A stretch of DNA of 64,000 nucleotides from an uncultured Prevotella sp. (GTDB taxonomy: Bacteria > Bacteroidota > Bacteroidia > Bacteroidales > Bacteroidaceae), in the NCBI GenBank assembly GCA_900550365.1, contig URRR01000011.1, positions 9,059 through 73,058 of the forward strand, in the 5' to 3' direction. The first letter of the stretch is position 1. Every line of letters begins with the position of its first letter. Both the position numbers and the translations under genes were made by a program. Positions 27,419-36,434 of the stretch are shown here, piece after piece. The notes beneath the pieces are model-generated. The model was not told where the DNA came from, did not search any database, and worked only from the letters and a program-made list of their open reading frames with translations.

Positions 27419-28414
27419 ATGAAAATGAAAAAGATATTATATAATTTGGTAACGGCAATAGTTGTCCTCTCTATGGGCATGTTTTGCTCTTGCTCTGAAG
27501 ACAACGAGGGAATCATTACGGCTACCGAGGATGATTTCCCGCAAATACTTCTGCCGAGGTTCGGCGATTGGACTGACGGCGTGCCGGCTGTCTATAAGAG
27601 TATCTCACGCGACGCCGAGCTTATCGACTCGGCTGTGGTGACTCCGGCTCTTTACACTGCCGTGGAGTGGTTTATTGACGACGAGTTGGTATGTGAAGGC
27701 AAGAATATTCATCTCTCGCCGCTCCCTGCCGGAGAATATATCCTGAAGATTGTGGCCACTACGACAAAGGGTAAGCAGACATCCCGGACCGGCATACTCG
27801 ACGTTCTGCCGCTTGAGGGCGACCCTACTCCGGGTGATGTCTCGAGTGACCGCCTGGTTATGCCGGGAATGACGGCGAAACTGCACGGCACGAATATGGA
27901 AAATGTGGTTAAGATAACCATTGGCGGAAAGGATGCTGCTACGACCTTCGTTTCTAATAACGGCAATGACTATGTGGAATACACCGTGCCGGCAGATCTC
28001 GCTCTCGGCACTTACCGCATAACTCTCACTGACAGTGACGGCAACGTTTATGGCGGCGGTAAAATCGAAGTCAGCGATGAACTTCCTGCGGAAGAAGTGC
28101 TTTGGGAAGGCTCGTTCGACGTAACATGGGATACGCCGTTCAGGGAACTCCAGACGCAGTTTATTGATTTGGTAAAGAGCGGAGATACTGTCTGTGCGTA
28201 TGTTACCGGTGAGGGACAGGGCACTATGGCTACCGACTGGTGGAGTAATATTCTTACAGGAAAAACAGACCCCGAACGTGGCGATATTACGATCAGCGGG
28301 TCTATGGTTCTGGAGTTTACGCTTACCGACTACTCAATACAGCTGATGAACGAACAGAACGGAGCCATTTTTGTAGGTAATGGCTACACGATTACAAAGA
28401 TTACAAAAAAATGA
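27419..28414 (+). CDS. TIG/IPT-domain surface lipoprotein (SusE/F position)
   Basis: 331 residues with lipobox FCSC (Cys about residue 25). An N-terminal PKD/Ig-like module (VEWFIDDELVCEGKNIHLS) is followed by an IPT/TIG-like module (DRLVMPGMTAKLHGTNMENV, YVEYTVPADLALGTYRI). The C-terminal domain is beta-rich (DWWSNILTGKTD, YSIQLMNEQNG), probably the glycan-binding part. Position directly after susD is that of a surface glycan-binding protein. Ligand inferred from context only. Confidence 0.75.
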   Translation: MKMKKILYNLVTAIVVLSMGMFCSCSEDNEGIITATEDDFPQILLPRFGDWTDGVPAVYKSISRDAELIDSAVVTPALYTAVEWFIDDELVCEGKNIHLSPLPAGEYILKIVATTTKGKQTSRTGILDVLPLEGDPTPGDVSSDRLVMPGMTAKLHGTNMENVVKITIGGKDAATTFVSNNGNDYVEYTVPADLALGTYRITLTDSDGNVYGGGKIEVSDELPAEEVLWEGSFDVTWDTPFRELQTQFIDLVKSGDTVCAYVTGEGQGTMATDWWSNILTGKTDPERGDITISGSMVLEFTLTDYSIQLMNEQNGAIFVGNGYTITKITKK

Positions 28415-28454
28415 CATCAGGTCACTCTACATTTGTAATACTCTAAGTTTGAAA

Positions 28455-28490
28455 GCAAGCCGTTGCCGATTATAAAGTGCAGCGGCTTGC
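28455..28490 (+). terminator. Hairpin between surface-lipoprotein and GH3 genes
   Basis: GCAAGCCGTTGC pairs with GCAGCGGCTTGC over a 12-base loop, followed by TCTTATTGCTTTT. It may partly terminate the SusCD transcript and lower expression of the GH3 genes. Confidence 0.55.
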
Positions 28491-28524
28491 TCTTATTGCT
28501 TTTACGGATTATAAATTGACAATC

Positions 28525-30810
28525 ATGAAAAAATTACTTTTCCTCTTTTTTATGTTAGGTGTGTTGACTTCAAATGCTGCCAACGGCAATGATATCGAAT
28601 CTATGGTGGAAGCACTTCTGAACAAGATGACCCTTGAGGAGAAAGTCCGCCTGAGCTACGCGCAATCGAAATTCTCAAGTCCGGGTGTGGCGCGTTTAGG
28701 CGTTCCTGAACTTTATTGCAGCGACGGGCCTCATGGTGTGCGGATGGAAATCTGCTGGAACAGCTGGGAGCATGCCGGATGGACCAATGATTCTTGTACG
28801 GCTTTTCCGGCCCTGACTTGTCTTGCCGCCACATGGCAACCGGAGTTGGCTTACCTTTACGGGCAGACGGTAGGCGAAGAAGCCCGCTACCGCAAAAAGA
28901 ATGTTCTGTTAGGTCCCGGCGTTAACCTATACCGCACGCCTCTTAACGGCCGCAACTTTGAATATATGGGAGAGGACCCGTATCTTGCGTCACGGATGTG
29001 TGTGCCTTATATTCAAGGGCTTCAGTCAAATGGCGTCGCATGCTGCGTGAAACATTATGCGCTTAACGAACAGGAAATCTTCCGTAACCATGTTGATGTG
29101 CGGGTTTCAGACCGCGCTTTGTACGAACTTTATTTACGCCCGTTCCATGCAGCTGTGGTTGAAGGAGGTGCATGGAGCGTGATGGGCAGTTATAACCAGT
29201 ATCTCAATCAGCACGCAACTCATAACGCCCGTCTGATCAACGATATTCTGAAGAAAGAGTGGGGTTTTGACGGAGCTGTGATTACCGACTGGGGAGCCGC
29301 ACATAACACAGATGAGGCCATCTTTAACGGCCTTGACCTTGAAATGGGCAGTTTCACTGACGGTCTTTCAACTGAAGCGCCGATAAATTCGTATGATGAC
29401 TATTATCTCGGCAGAGCTTATCTTGAGAAATGCCGCAGGGGTGAAGTTCCTGATTCGGTAATCAATGACAAGGCCCGTCGTATGCTCCGCCTGATACTGC
29501 GTACCTGGATGTCAGGCAGTTATGGCGTGGGCTCAATGAACTCTCCCGAACACGTTGCCGCCGCACGTAAAATAGCGCAGGAAGGCATTGTGCTGTTGAA
29601 GAACAACGGCATACTTCCTCTTGCTCCTAAAGACAATATGAGGATTTTGGTGGTGGGCGAAAATGCCACCCGCAGTTTATGTGCCGGCGGAGGTTCAAGT
29701 GAACTGAAACCTCGTGATGAGGTGTCACCACTGCGTGGCATTAAGGAGAGGTTTGGCGACAAATGTACCGTAGAGTACGTGAAAGGCTATGTTTCGGGAC
29801 GCACGATGTACGGTAAAGTAGATGTTATTCCGCAATCCGTTTATGACTCGCTCCGCAATGAAGCAGTTGAAAAAGCGAAAACTGCCGATTATGTCATCTA
29901 TGTAGGTGGTCTGAACAAAAACCATGGTCAGGATTGCGAGGGCGGTGACCGTGAGTCTTACCGGCTTCCTTTCGGGCAAGACCGGCTCATTACTGAATTG
30001 CTCGCTGCCAACAGGAATACAGTACTGGTGATTGTGAGCGGAAACGCATACGACATGCCTTGGCTTGACGAGGCACCTGCCTTGGTACAGTCTTGGTATC
30101 TTGGAAGCGAAGCCGGACATGCTTTGGCCGATATTATCTCTGGAGATGTATGCCCATCCGGTAAACTGCCGTTCTCATTTGCTTACAAGCTCAATGACTA
30201 TCCTGCCCATAAAATGGGAGCTGTAGGTTATCCCGGGGTGTCTCCTGACAAGTTGCCCCAGCCTTATGGCGGCGAAGAGGGCAAACCGATGAATTCAGCC
30301 CGCTTGTTGAAGGCTGCCGTGGAAGGTTGGAAAGGTATTGATTTCTGTGCCACACCGGGTGACGGAACGAAAAAGGATGAAACAGAAATATATGGCGAAG
30401 ACATCCTTTTAGGCTATCGCTGGTTTGACTATTTCAAAACCAAAGTGCGTTTCCCCTTTGGCTACGGCTTGAGCTATACTACGTTCAGCTATGGCAAGCC
30501 CACGGTTAAAGGGCGCACGGTATCGGTAACGGTGCGTAATAGCGGAAATGTTGCGGGACAGGAAGTCGTGCAATTCTATGTCGGTGACGACAAGGCTTCA
30601 GTAATCCGCCCTGTGAAGGAACTTAAGCATTTCGAAAAAGTAGCGCTCGAACCAGGAGAAGCAAAACAGGTATCCTATACCATTGACGACGATGACTTGA
30701 AATATTTTGACGAGGAGAAACATGAATGGGTAAGTGAACGCGGTGCGTTTACTGTTTATGTCGGTTCGTCGGCAGAAGACATTCATGGTAAGGTGAAATT
30801 TAATTATTAA
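28525..30810 (+). CDS. GH3 beta-glucosidase, periplasmic
   Basis: 761 residues from the ATG at 28525, chosen because MKKLLFLFFMLGVL is a proper signal peptide; an upstream TTG gives a poor one. Signal cut near SNAAN. GH3 N-domain: LLNKMTLEEKVRLSYA, SDGPHGVR, LLGPGVNLYRTPLNGRNFEY, CVKHYALNEQE, nucleophile Asp255 in VITDWGAAH. C-domain includes EGIVLLKNNGILPL and the signature FPFGYGLSYTTF, ending with a fibronectin-III-like module. Releases glucose from beta-gluco-oligosaccharides. Followed after 11 bases by a second GH3. Confidence 0.9.
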   Translation: MKKLLFLFFMLGVLTSNAANGNDIESMVEALLNKMTLEEKVRLSYAQSKFSSPGVARLGVPELYCSDGPHGVRMEICWNSWEHAGWTNDSCTAFPALTCLAATWQPELAYLYGQTVGEEARYRKKNVLLGPGVNLYRTPLNGRNFEYMGEDPYLASRMCVPYIQGLQSNGVACCVKHYALNEQEIFRNHVDVRVSDRALYELYLRPFHAAVVEGGAWSVMGSYNQYLNQHATHNARLINDILKKEWGFDGAVITDWGAAHNTDEAIFNGLDLEMGSFTDGLSTEAPINSYDDYYLGRAYLEKCRRGEVPDSVINDKARRMLRLILRTWMSGSYGVGSMNSPEHVAAARKIAQEGIVLLKNNGILPLAPKDNMRILVVGENATRSLCAGGGSSELKPRDEVSPLRGIKERFGDKCTVEYVKGYVSGRTMYGKVDVIPQSVYDSLRNEAVEKAKTADYVIYVGGLNKNHGQDCEGGDRESYRLPFGQDRLITELLAANRNTVLVIVSGNAYDMPWLDEAPALVQSWYLGSEAGHALADIISGDVCPSGKLPFSFAYKLNDYPAHKMGAVGYPGVSPDKLPQPYGGEEGKPMNSARLLKAAVEGWKGIDFCATPGDGTKKDETEIYGEDILLGYRWFDYFKTKVRFPFGYGLSYTTFSYGKPTVKGRTVSVTVRNSGNVAGQEVVQFYVGDDKASVIRPVKELKHFEKVALEPGEAKQVSYTIDDDDLKYFDEEKHEWVSERGAFTVYVGSSAEDIHGKVKFNY

Positions 30811-30821
30811 CAGCATCGGTA

Positions 30822-33185
30822 ATGAGGCTTGTCATCAAAATAGTGATTGCTGTGTTTTGCATTAATATGACTTGTGGCGCAACGACATTGGAACAACAGG
30901 TGGACCGGCTCTATGATCGTATGAGCCTGGCTGAACGTGTGGCTCAGTTGAGGAGCATCTATATGTCTGAATTATTTACGCCGGACGGTAAAATTGACGA
31001 GGCGAAATGTAAAAAATTAATTCCTTACGGCATAGGGCATGTATCCCAATTCGCAATGGATTTGGGCAAATCGCCCGACGAGCAGCGTGATATGGTGGCC
31101 ATGTTGCAGAAATGGTTGATTGAGAACACGCCCAACCATATTCCCGCGCTCGTCCATGAGGAGGTGCTCTCAGGGGTGAACGCCCTGGATGCCACTGTTT
31201 ATCCTCAACAAATAGGTATGGCGTGCACATGGAACACGGAGCTGGCTGAAAAGAAAACCCGGCTTACGGCTGCGGCTTTGCGTGCTATGGGCGGAACTCT
31301 TGCCTTGTCCCCGATGGTGGATGTGGTCCGCGACCCGTCGTTCAATCGCCTTGAAGAGTCTTATGGAGAAGATGGCTATTTGTCGGCCGCAATGGGTGTT
31401 GCCTTTGTGAAAGGGTTGCAAATGGGCGGAAATCTGCATGAGGGTGTCGCCGCCTGTACAAAGCATTTCCTTGGTTATGGCGGTGGGGCGGACGCTCCCG
31501 AAAAAGAACTTATGGAGGATATTCTGCTGCCGCATGAGGCTGTCATCCGTCTGGCGGGCAGCCAGGTGGTGATGACCGGTTACCATACGTTTAACGGCAC
31601 AAAGTGTGTGGCTGACAAGTGGCTTCAACAGGATTTGCTGCGCAAGTATGTGGGGTTCGGCGGGCTCATTGTCAGTGATTACGGCTCTATTCCACAGATT
31701 GACGAGTCTCTTTCGCCGTCAGTGCTGTGTGCCATGGCGATGAATGCCGGCAACGAAGTGGATTTTCCCACAGGTGACACCTATGCCCATATTCCTGAAG
31801 CGTTGGAGAAAGGTCTTATCAGTGAAGACGTGTTGAAAAAGGCCGTCAAGCATGTGCTGATGTTAAAGGCAAGGCTTGGTATGCTCGACAATACCGGGCG
31901 CCTGTACAGCAATGGACATATAGAGTTTGACACTGACGAAGAGCGTGCCACCTCTTATCAGCTTGCCGCTCAATCCATAGTATTATTGAAAAACGGCAAT
32001 GCAGGGAGTGATAATAAACCTGTTTTGCCGCTTACATCCGAAAAGCTTTCAGAACTTGGCGGACGCGTTTTCCTTACAGGGCCGGACGCAAATTCCATGT
32101 GGGCGCTTGCCGGTGACTATACATTTCAGGCCATGCACTATTTCTGGAAAGGTAAAGAAGAAAGTCCGCTACGTCCCAGATATGTGTTTTTGAAAAACGG
32201 CATGGAGCAAAAGATGCCTGAGGGAGGTACGCTGTTCTATTCACGCGGGTGCGACTGGACTGATGTGCCGGAAACGGTGATGGAAAAGGGCGGCGACCCG
32301 AGGGTGGCTGAACAAAATATAATCGACAGCCGTATGGTCGACAGTAACGAACCGGCAGATTGGGATGAAGCGTTGCAGATGGCCCGGCAGTGCGACGTAA
32401 TCGTTGCGGCTATGGGCGAAAACGTGATGCTTAGCGGAGAAAACCGCAACCGTACGAAGCTCACACTCCCCGGACGGCAGGAAGAATATGTAAACGCCCT
32501 TGTAGCTACGGGTAAACCGGTGGTGCTTGTCGTGTTTGGCGGACGGTCGCAGGTAATCAGCGACTTGGCCAAGAAATGCGCGGCAGTGCTTCAAGCCTGG
32601 TATCCCGGTGAGGAGGGCGGAAATGCGGTAGCTGATATCCTTTTCGGCAATGTGTCCCCGTCAGGAAAACTCTGTGTCAGTTATCCGGCCGTTGAGCTTC
32701 ATGAACCTGTTTGTTACAATTACGGTCTTGAGAACGACTCCCGCATAGCCTGGCCGTTCGGTTACGGCTTGAGCTATACTTCTTTTGAATACAGCGGCAT
32801 GCAGATTGACAGGCAGGTGGCTACTACCGCCGAATCGTTCAGTCTTAGTGTCAGTGTAAAGAATACGGGTAAGGTAGATGCTGATGAGGTGGTGCAGATC
32901 TATGTCTCTCCAGTTGACAGCGGGTCACGGTTAAAGCCGATACAGCTTCAAGGCTTTGCGCGGGTAAGTCTCAAGGCCGGCGAAAAACAGACAGTGAGGT
33001 TCAGGCTTTTTCCTGAGCAGCTGGGGTATTATGACGATGGACAATGGAATATCTCCCCCGGACGTTACATGGTCAAGGTGGCAGCGTCGTCGCAGGACAT
33101 ACGGCAAGAGCAGGAAATTGTGCTTACGGGAAGGCGTCATGTCAAAAAATTGCGCGGACATTATCTGTCAGAGGTGGTGAGATGA
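30822..33185 (+). CDS. Second GH3 beta-glucosidase-type enzyme
   Basis: 787 residues, short signal peptide (INMTCGATT). GH3 features: LYDRMSLAERVAQLRSIYMS, VHEEVLSG, LSPMVDVVRDPSFNRLEESY, CTKHFLGYGGG, nucleophile Asp286 in IVSDYGSI, then GENRNRTKLTLPGRQEEYV and WPFGYGLSYTSFEY with a C-terminal FnIII-like module. It is clearly not a recent duplicate of the first GH3; the LSPMVDVVRDPS form resembles beta-glucosidases/xylosidases of another GH3 branch. Substrate may therefore differ in linkage. Last gene of the locus in this orientation. Confidence 0.88.
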   Translation: MRLVIKIVIAVFCINMTCGATTLEQQVDRLYDRMSLAERVAQLRSIYMSELFTPDGKIDEAKCKKLIPYGIGHVSQFAMDLGKSPDEQRDMVAMLQKWLIENTPNHIPALVHEEVLSGVNALDATVYPQQIGMACTWNTELAEKKTRLTAAALRAMGGTLALSPMVDVVRDPSFNRLEESYGEDGYLSAAMGVAFVKGLQMGGNLHEGVAACTKHFLGYGGGADAPEKELMEDILLPHEAVIRLAGSQVVMTGYHTFNGTKCVADKWLQQDLLRKYVGFGGLIVSDYGSIPQIDESLSPSVLCAMAMNAGNEVDFPTGDTYAHIPEALEKGLISEDVLKKAVKHVLMLKARLGMLDNTGRLYSNGHIEFDTDEERATSYQLAAQSIVLLKNGNAGSDNKPVLPLTSEKLSELGGRVFLTGPDANSMWALAGDYTFQAMHYFWKGKEESPLRPRYVFLKNGMEQKMPEGGTLFYSRGCDWTDVPETVMEKGGDPRVAEQNIIDSRMVDSNEPADWDEALQMARQCDVIVAAMGENVMLSGENRNRTKLTLPGRQEEYVNALVATGKPVVLVVFGGRSQVISDLAKKCAAVLQAWYPGEEGGNAVADILFGNVSPSGKLCVSYPAVELHEPVCYNYGLENDSRIAWPFGYGLSYTSFEYSGMQIDRQVATTAESFSLSVSVKNTGKVDADEVVQIYVSPVDSGSRLKPIQLQGFARVSLKAGEKQTVRFRLFPEQLGYYDDGQWNISPGRYMVKVAASSQDIRQEQEIVLTGRRHVKKLRGHYLSEVVR

Positions 33186-33295
33186 TAAATCGACGCAGCT
33201 GTATAGTAGCGTTTAAATAACCCCGTGACGGTGAGTGCAGGGAGTGGCAATGCATTATTTGATGTTACATGAGCCTACGGTTTTGTTTCACCTAA

Positions 33296-33511
33296 AATCC
33301 GTATGAGATTGCGGCGTGTCTCGGTAATTACAAAACGGTACGACTTTATTTCACTATATTGCGTGTCTCAGGCAATGTTTACGTCATCGTGCCTGAGGGT
33401 GTCAGCTATGCCAAGGGCCTGGTTGAGGTTGTTATGAACAAAGTCTACGCTCCGACGGGCGACGAATATGTAACGAAGGCGTATTATGAATGGACTACGG
33501 CCACTAACTGA
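33296..33511 (+). pseudogene. C-terminal remnant of an unidentified gene
   Basis: An open frame without start codon reads YEIAACLGNYKTVRLYFTIL, RVSGNVYVIVPEGVSYAKGL and ends KAYYEWTTATN at TGA 33509-33511. Composition and codon choice look coding, unlike the flanks. No start and no upstream continuation is seen after the TAA at 33293. Family not recognised. Confidence 0.35.
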
Positions 33512-33679
33512 AGCTGATATCGGATAATCTGAGAATGTAATCCGGAAGGGCTGCCGGCCGGCCGTTACGCCAGCAGACTTAACAGCCGGGGGCGCATGAG
33601 GCAGTCGGCCGCAGGCTCTGACGGCTCAGTATTCAATTAAAAAACATAGAAATAATGAAACCAAGACACATATTTTTAT

Positions 33680-33688
33680 TATCTTTGC
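33680..33688 (+). promoter_or_regulatory. -7 promoter element of SGNH hydrolase gene
   Basis: TATCTTTGC, a perfect TAnnTTTGC, about 100 bases before the ATG at 33787. Confidence 0.55.
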
Positions 33689-33786
33689 CCGTGATCTCCG
33701 CCTTCATATTTCTTATCGGGTGAATGACTTTCTCTACGCCGGAGGAAACAAAATGTAATCTGACTAATTATGACAAACATACGACA

Positions 33787-34953
33787 ATGAAAAAGTTTAT
33801 TCTTACATCTGCATTTGCGCTGCTGGCCTGTCTCGGCCTTCAGGCGCAGACAAAGTGGACTGCCACGTGGGCTACGGCCATAGAAAGCCCGTTCTCTGAC
33901 AGTGACATGCCGAAGACAACGCTGACGGGCAATGCCCTGCGGCAGGTTATTCACGTAAGTCTCGGCGGCGAGAAGCTGCGCCTGCAACTGTCCAACGAGA
34001 AGAGCACACAGCCCGTCGAGATAAAGTCGGTCTACATTGCTGATGCCGGTGAAGGCTCTGCTATCGATGCAAAGACAGCCACTTATCTGACTTTCGGCGG
34101 CAATAAGGCTGTCACCATAGAGCCGGGCAAGGCCGTATATACCGACGTTGCCAAGTACAGTCTGAAGCCGTTGCAGCGCCTTTCGGTAACAATCAATTAC
34201 GGCAGCACGCCCGAGAAGGCCACGACTCACCGCGGTTCGCGCACAAAGTCGTATATTATGACCGGCGAGTCAACGCCCGACGCAGCCTTCAACGCTGTGG
34301 AGACGCCCGAGCACTGGTATAACATCTCGGCCCTTGAGGTAGAGACTTCAGCGTCGACACGCTGCATAGCATGCCTCGGCAACAGTATAACCGACGGCCG
34401 CGGCACCACCACCGACGCCCAGAACCGCTGGACTGACGTGTTGGCCGAGGCGCTCGGCGGCAAGGTGGGCGTTATCAACCTCGGCATCGGCGGCAACTGC
34501 GTTGTAAGCGGCGGAATATCAGCTCCGGCCGCAGAGCGTTTCGACCGTGACATCCTTGGCCAGCAAGGCGTCACCGACGTGGTGATATTCGAGGGTGTCA
34601 ACGATATCGGCGGCATTAAGGACGACGGCGCACGCACCACCCGCATGCTGACAAAATTCTACCGCCTGTTCGTAAAGAAGGCGCGTGAAAAGGGCATGAA
34701 GGTGTACGGCGGAACGATAACGCCGATAAAGAACAGCTCATATTACAACGCTACTAACGAGAAGGCGCGTGAGAACGTAAACGCATGGATACGCACAGCG
34801 GGCAATTTTGACGGCGTGATAGACTTTGACAAGGCCGTTGCCGACCCCACCGACCCTGACGCTATGCGTGAAGATTTACAGTCAGACTGGCTCCATCCCA
34901 ATCCCGAAGGCTATAAGGTGTTGGGCAACTGCGCCGCTGACGTGCTTCGCTGA
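33787..34953 (+). CDS. SGNH/GDSL-family hydrolase, secreted
   Basis: 388 residues from the ATG at 33787, which gives a normal signal peptide (LLACLGLQAQ); the longer frame from 33724 does not. An N-terminal beta domain (residues 25-185) precedes the SGNH domain: block I CLGNSITDG with Ser200, Gly in NLGIGGNCVV, Asn in FEGVNDIGG, and Asp367/His370 in SDWLHPNPEGY. Members deacylate acetylated or feruloylated glycans or other esters. It has its own promoter and is separated from the GH3 genes by 600 bases, so membership in the beta-glucan locus is uncertain; a xylan or glucomannan acetyl esterase is possible. Confidence 0.85.
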   Translation: MKKFILTSAFALLACLGLQAQTKWTATWATAIESPFSDSDMPKTTLTGNALRQVIHVSLGGEKLRLQLSNEKSTQPVEIKSVYIADAGEGSAIDAKTATYLTFGGNKAVTIEPGKAVYTDVAKYSLKPLQRLSVTINYGSTPEKATTHRGSRTKSYIMTGESTPDAAFNAVETPEHWYNISALEVETSASTRCIACLGNSITDGRGTTTDAQNRWTDVLAEALGGKVGVINLGIGGNCVVSGGISAPAAERFDRDILGQQGVTDVVIFEGVNDIGGIKDDGARTTRMLTKFYRLFVKKAREKGMKVYGGTITPIKNSSYYNATNEKARENVNAWIRTAGNFDGVIDFDKAVADPTDPDAMREDLQSDWLHPNPEGYKVLGNCAADVLR

Positions 34954-35118
34954 CATGTTATATTAGCAGTGTGAACTTCTGCGGGAAACGTCTGAACGGT
35001 ATGTGAAGTAATCCCGGAACACATAAATGCATATGTAAATCTTTTCAGTAAATAACGACTTTTTGTGTGAAGTAATTTCAGGCATAGTCATGCCAAATAG
35101 GGCTGATAGAGCTAAACC
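34954..35118. other. Spacer, nothing recognised
   Basis: AT-rich; no frame, hairpin or repeat identified before the palindromic cluster that begins at 35119. Confidence 0.3.
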
Positions 35119-35188
35119 GTTGTAAAAGGCCGTCTTTTAGTCTGCAAAAGACCGCAAAACGCACGCTAAAAGGCCATGTTTTACAACG
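35119..35188. repeat. Palindromic GGCCGTCTTTT-family repeat, copy 4
   Basis: GTTGTAAAAGGCCGTCTTTT opens and AAAAGGCCATGTTTTACAAC closes a hairpin, with a central unit GCAAAAGACCGCAAAACGC. Confidence 0.65.
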
Positions 35189-35293
35189 TGATTTGGCACA
35201 TCCGCAGTTCTGGTTCATAATGATGTGAAGAACATGGACGTGAACAGCATTGCAGGCAATATGGCCATTATTGTTATTTGTTTTTTGAAAAAC

Positions 35294-35490
35294 ATCTCTC
35301 ATCTGTCACTTTTCTTTATAACGCGTTTACTTTCAGCCGGTTATGCTGTGACAGATATATTTTGCATCTGTCACCGGCAATCCTGCGGATTTGCAAAACT
35401 GCCGGAACGGTGACAGATGTTTTCCGCATCTGTCACCGGCCAACAGCCTGACTGTCAGCGCTATATGCAGGAAAGTGACAGATGAGAGAT
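35294..35490. repeat. Inverted repeat cluster built on CATCTGTCAC
   Basis: The outer arms (35294-35314 and 35471-35490) are nearly perfect inverted copies, ATCTCTCATCTGTCAC facing GTGACAGATGAGAGAT. Three more copies of CATCTGTCAC or its complement lie inside, in alternating orientation. No gene. Confidence 0.65.
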
Positions 35491-35517
35491 AAAATCAAAA
35501 CATTTTGTGTGTTATGT

Positions 35518-35871
35518 GTATAAGGATTTGTAATCAAGACAAAAAGTGGTTCATCCGCAATTCAGGTGTATAAAATTAAGACATAAATGTTACCGTAAAC
35601 ACCCTCCGGTAGGGACATAATTTATTATGTCCGCATGTTTCGGAGAAACATATCTCACGCTGTTTTATCATCACCGAAGGCCATTTTTCACTCTTAACTT
35701 TTCATTTTTATCTTATTTATACGCCCCTTCGTGGCGTGCGGACATAATAAATTATGTCCCTACCGGAGGGTGTTTTCTTCACTGACAATAAACGATTTGT
35801 CATACACCTAAACTGCGGATGAACCCAAAAAGTTACATAAGAATGATTTTCCGGATTGCAAATCCTTATAC
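35518..35871. repeat. 354-bp nested palindrome (MITE-like)
   Basis: Arms are inverted copies at several levels: GTATAAGGATTTG at 35518 with CAAATCCTTATAC at 35859; GGTTCATCCGCA (about 35548) with TGCGGATGAACC (about 35813); and a long inner arm CACCCTCCGGTAGGGACATA (from about 35599) with its complement near 35752-35775, both extended by ATTTATTATGTCCGCA. The centre (about 35650-35725) is unpaired and AT-rich. No ORF. The form is that of a non-autonomous mobile element or a very large hairpin. Confidence 0.7.
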
Positions 35872-35906
35872 TAAGCTCACATGGGCTGCAAATCCGTGTG
35901 AACGGG

Positions 35907-35998
35907 GAATCTTTGTAAATCAGCACTATAAAGTTACAACAATTTTCGCTGACCACCAAATTTACAAAAACTTATAATTCGTCGGACTCACGTTATAT
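35907..35998 (+). repeat. 92-bp dispersed repeat, copy B
   Basis: Same element as 12062-12153 (about 87 percent identical by my alignment). It lies 160 bases before tRNA-Lys and 36 bases after the nested palindrome. Confidence 0.7.
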
Positions 35999-36121
35999 AT
36001 AAATAATGTGTAAACAGTTGAAAAAGGCGTGCAGATACTTGTTTCGTGCATGAAATGCAATTATTTTTAAGAAAATAATAAAAAACATAAGGAAAAATTT
36101 GGTGGTTAAGAATTAAATGCC

Positions 36122-36130
36122 TATCTTTGC
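36122..36130 (+). promoter_or_regulatory. -7 promoter element of tRNA-Lys
   Basis: TATCTTTGC, perfect match, 31 bases before the mature tRNA start; a TTTGG about 20 bases further upstream may be the -33 element. Confidence 0.65.
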
Positions 36131-36160
36131 ACTCGCATTTGAGAAACAACAAATGTTGAC

Positions 36161-36233
36161 GCGCTTGTAGCTCAGTTGGTAGAGCATCTGACTCTTAATC
36201 AGAGGGTCCAGGGTTCGAACCCCTGCAGGCGTA
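36161..36233 (+). tRNA. tRNA-Lys(CTT)
   Basis: Complete cloverleaf: GCGCTTG/CAGGCGT acceptor, GCTC...GAGC D arm, anticodon stem TCTGA/TCAGA with loop CTCTTAA (anticodon CTT, reading AAG), T arm CAGGG-TTCGAAC-CCCTG. CCA is not encoded. Confidence 0.95.
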
Positions 36234-36234
36234 C

Positions 36235-36266
36235 AAAAAGAGACACTTCTGGGTGTCTCTTTTTTG
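36235..36266 (+). terminator. Terminator after tRNA-Lys
   Basis: AAAAAGAGACAC pairs with GTGTCTCTTTTT across TTCTGG, directly followed by T residues. Confidence 0.8.
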
Positions 36267-36367
36267 TTTTTTAGTGTTTTTATTGCGTGAATCAAAAACG
36301 TTATATAATGATTGAAAATCATTGTTTCTGAGTGTCTGATTATTTTGTTTTCTCATGTTCTTTGTGT

Positions 36368-36376
36368 TATCTTTGC
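36368..36376 (+). promoter_or_regulatory. -7 promoter element of GH43-like gene
   Basis: TATCTTTGC, perfect match, 40 bases before the ATG at 36416. Confidence 0.6.
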
Positions 36377-36434
36377 ATGAAAATAAGGGCGTCTTATTAA
36401 AGACAGAGAAACAGTATGAATCCTAAAAAAACAT

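Noticed and set aside
33655..33723. 22-codon frame MKPRHIFLLSLPVISAFIFL
   Set aside because: It contains the promoter TATCTTTGC of the SGNH gene and reads as a chance hydrophobic peptide.
35599..35775. IS element
   Set aside because: No transposase frame inside; described as a non-autonomous palindrome.
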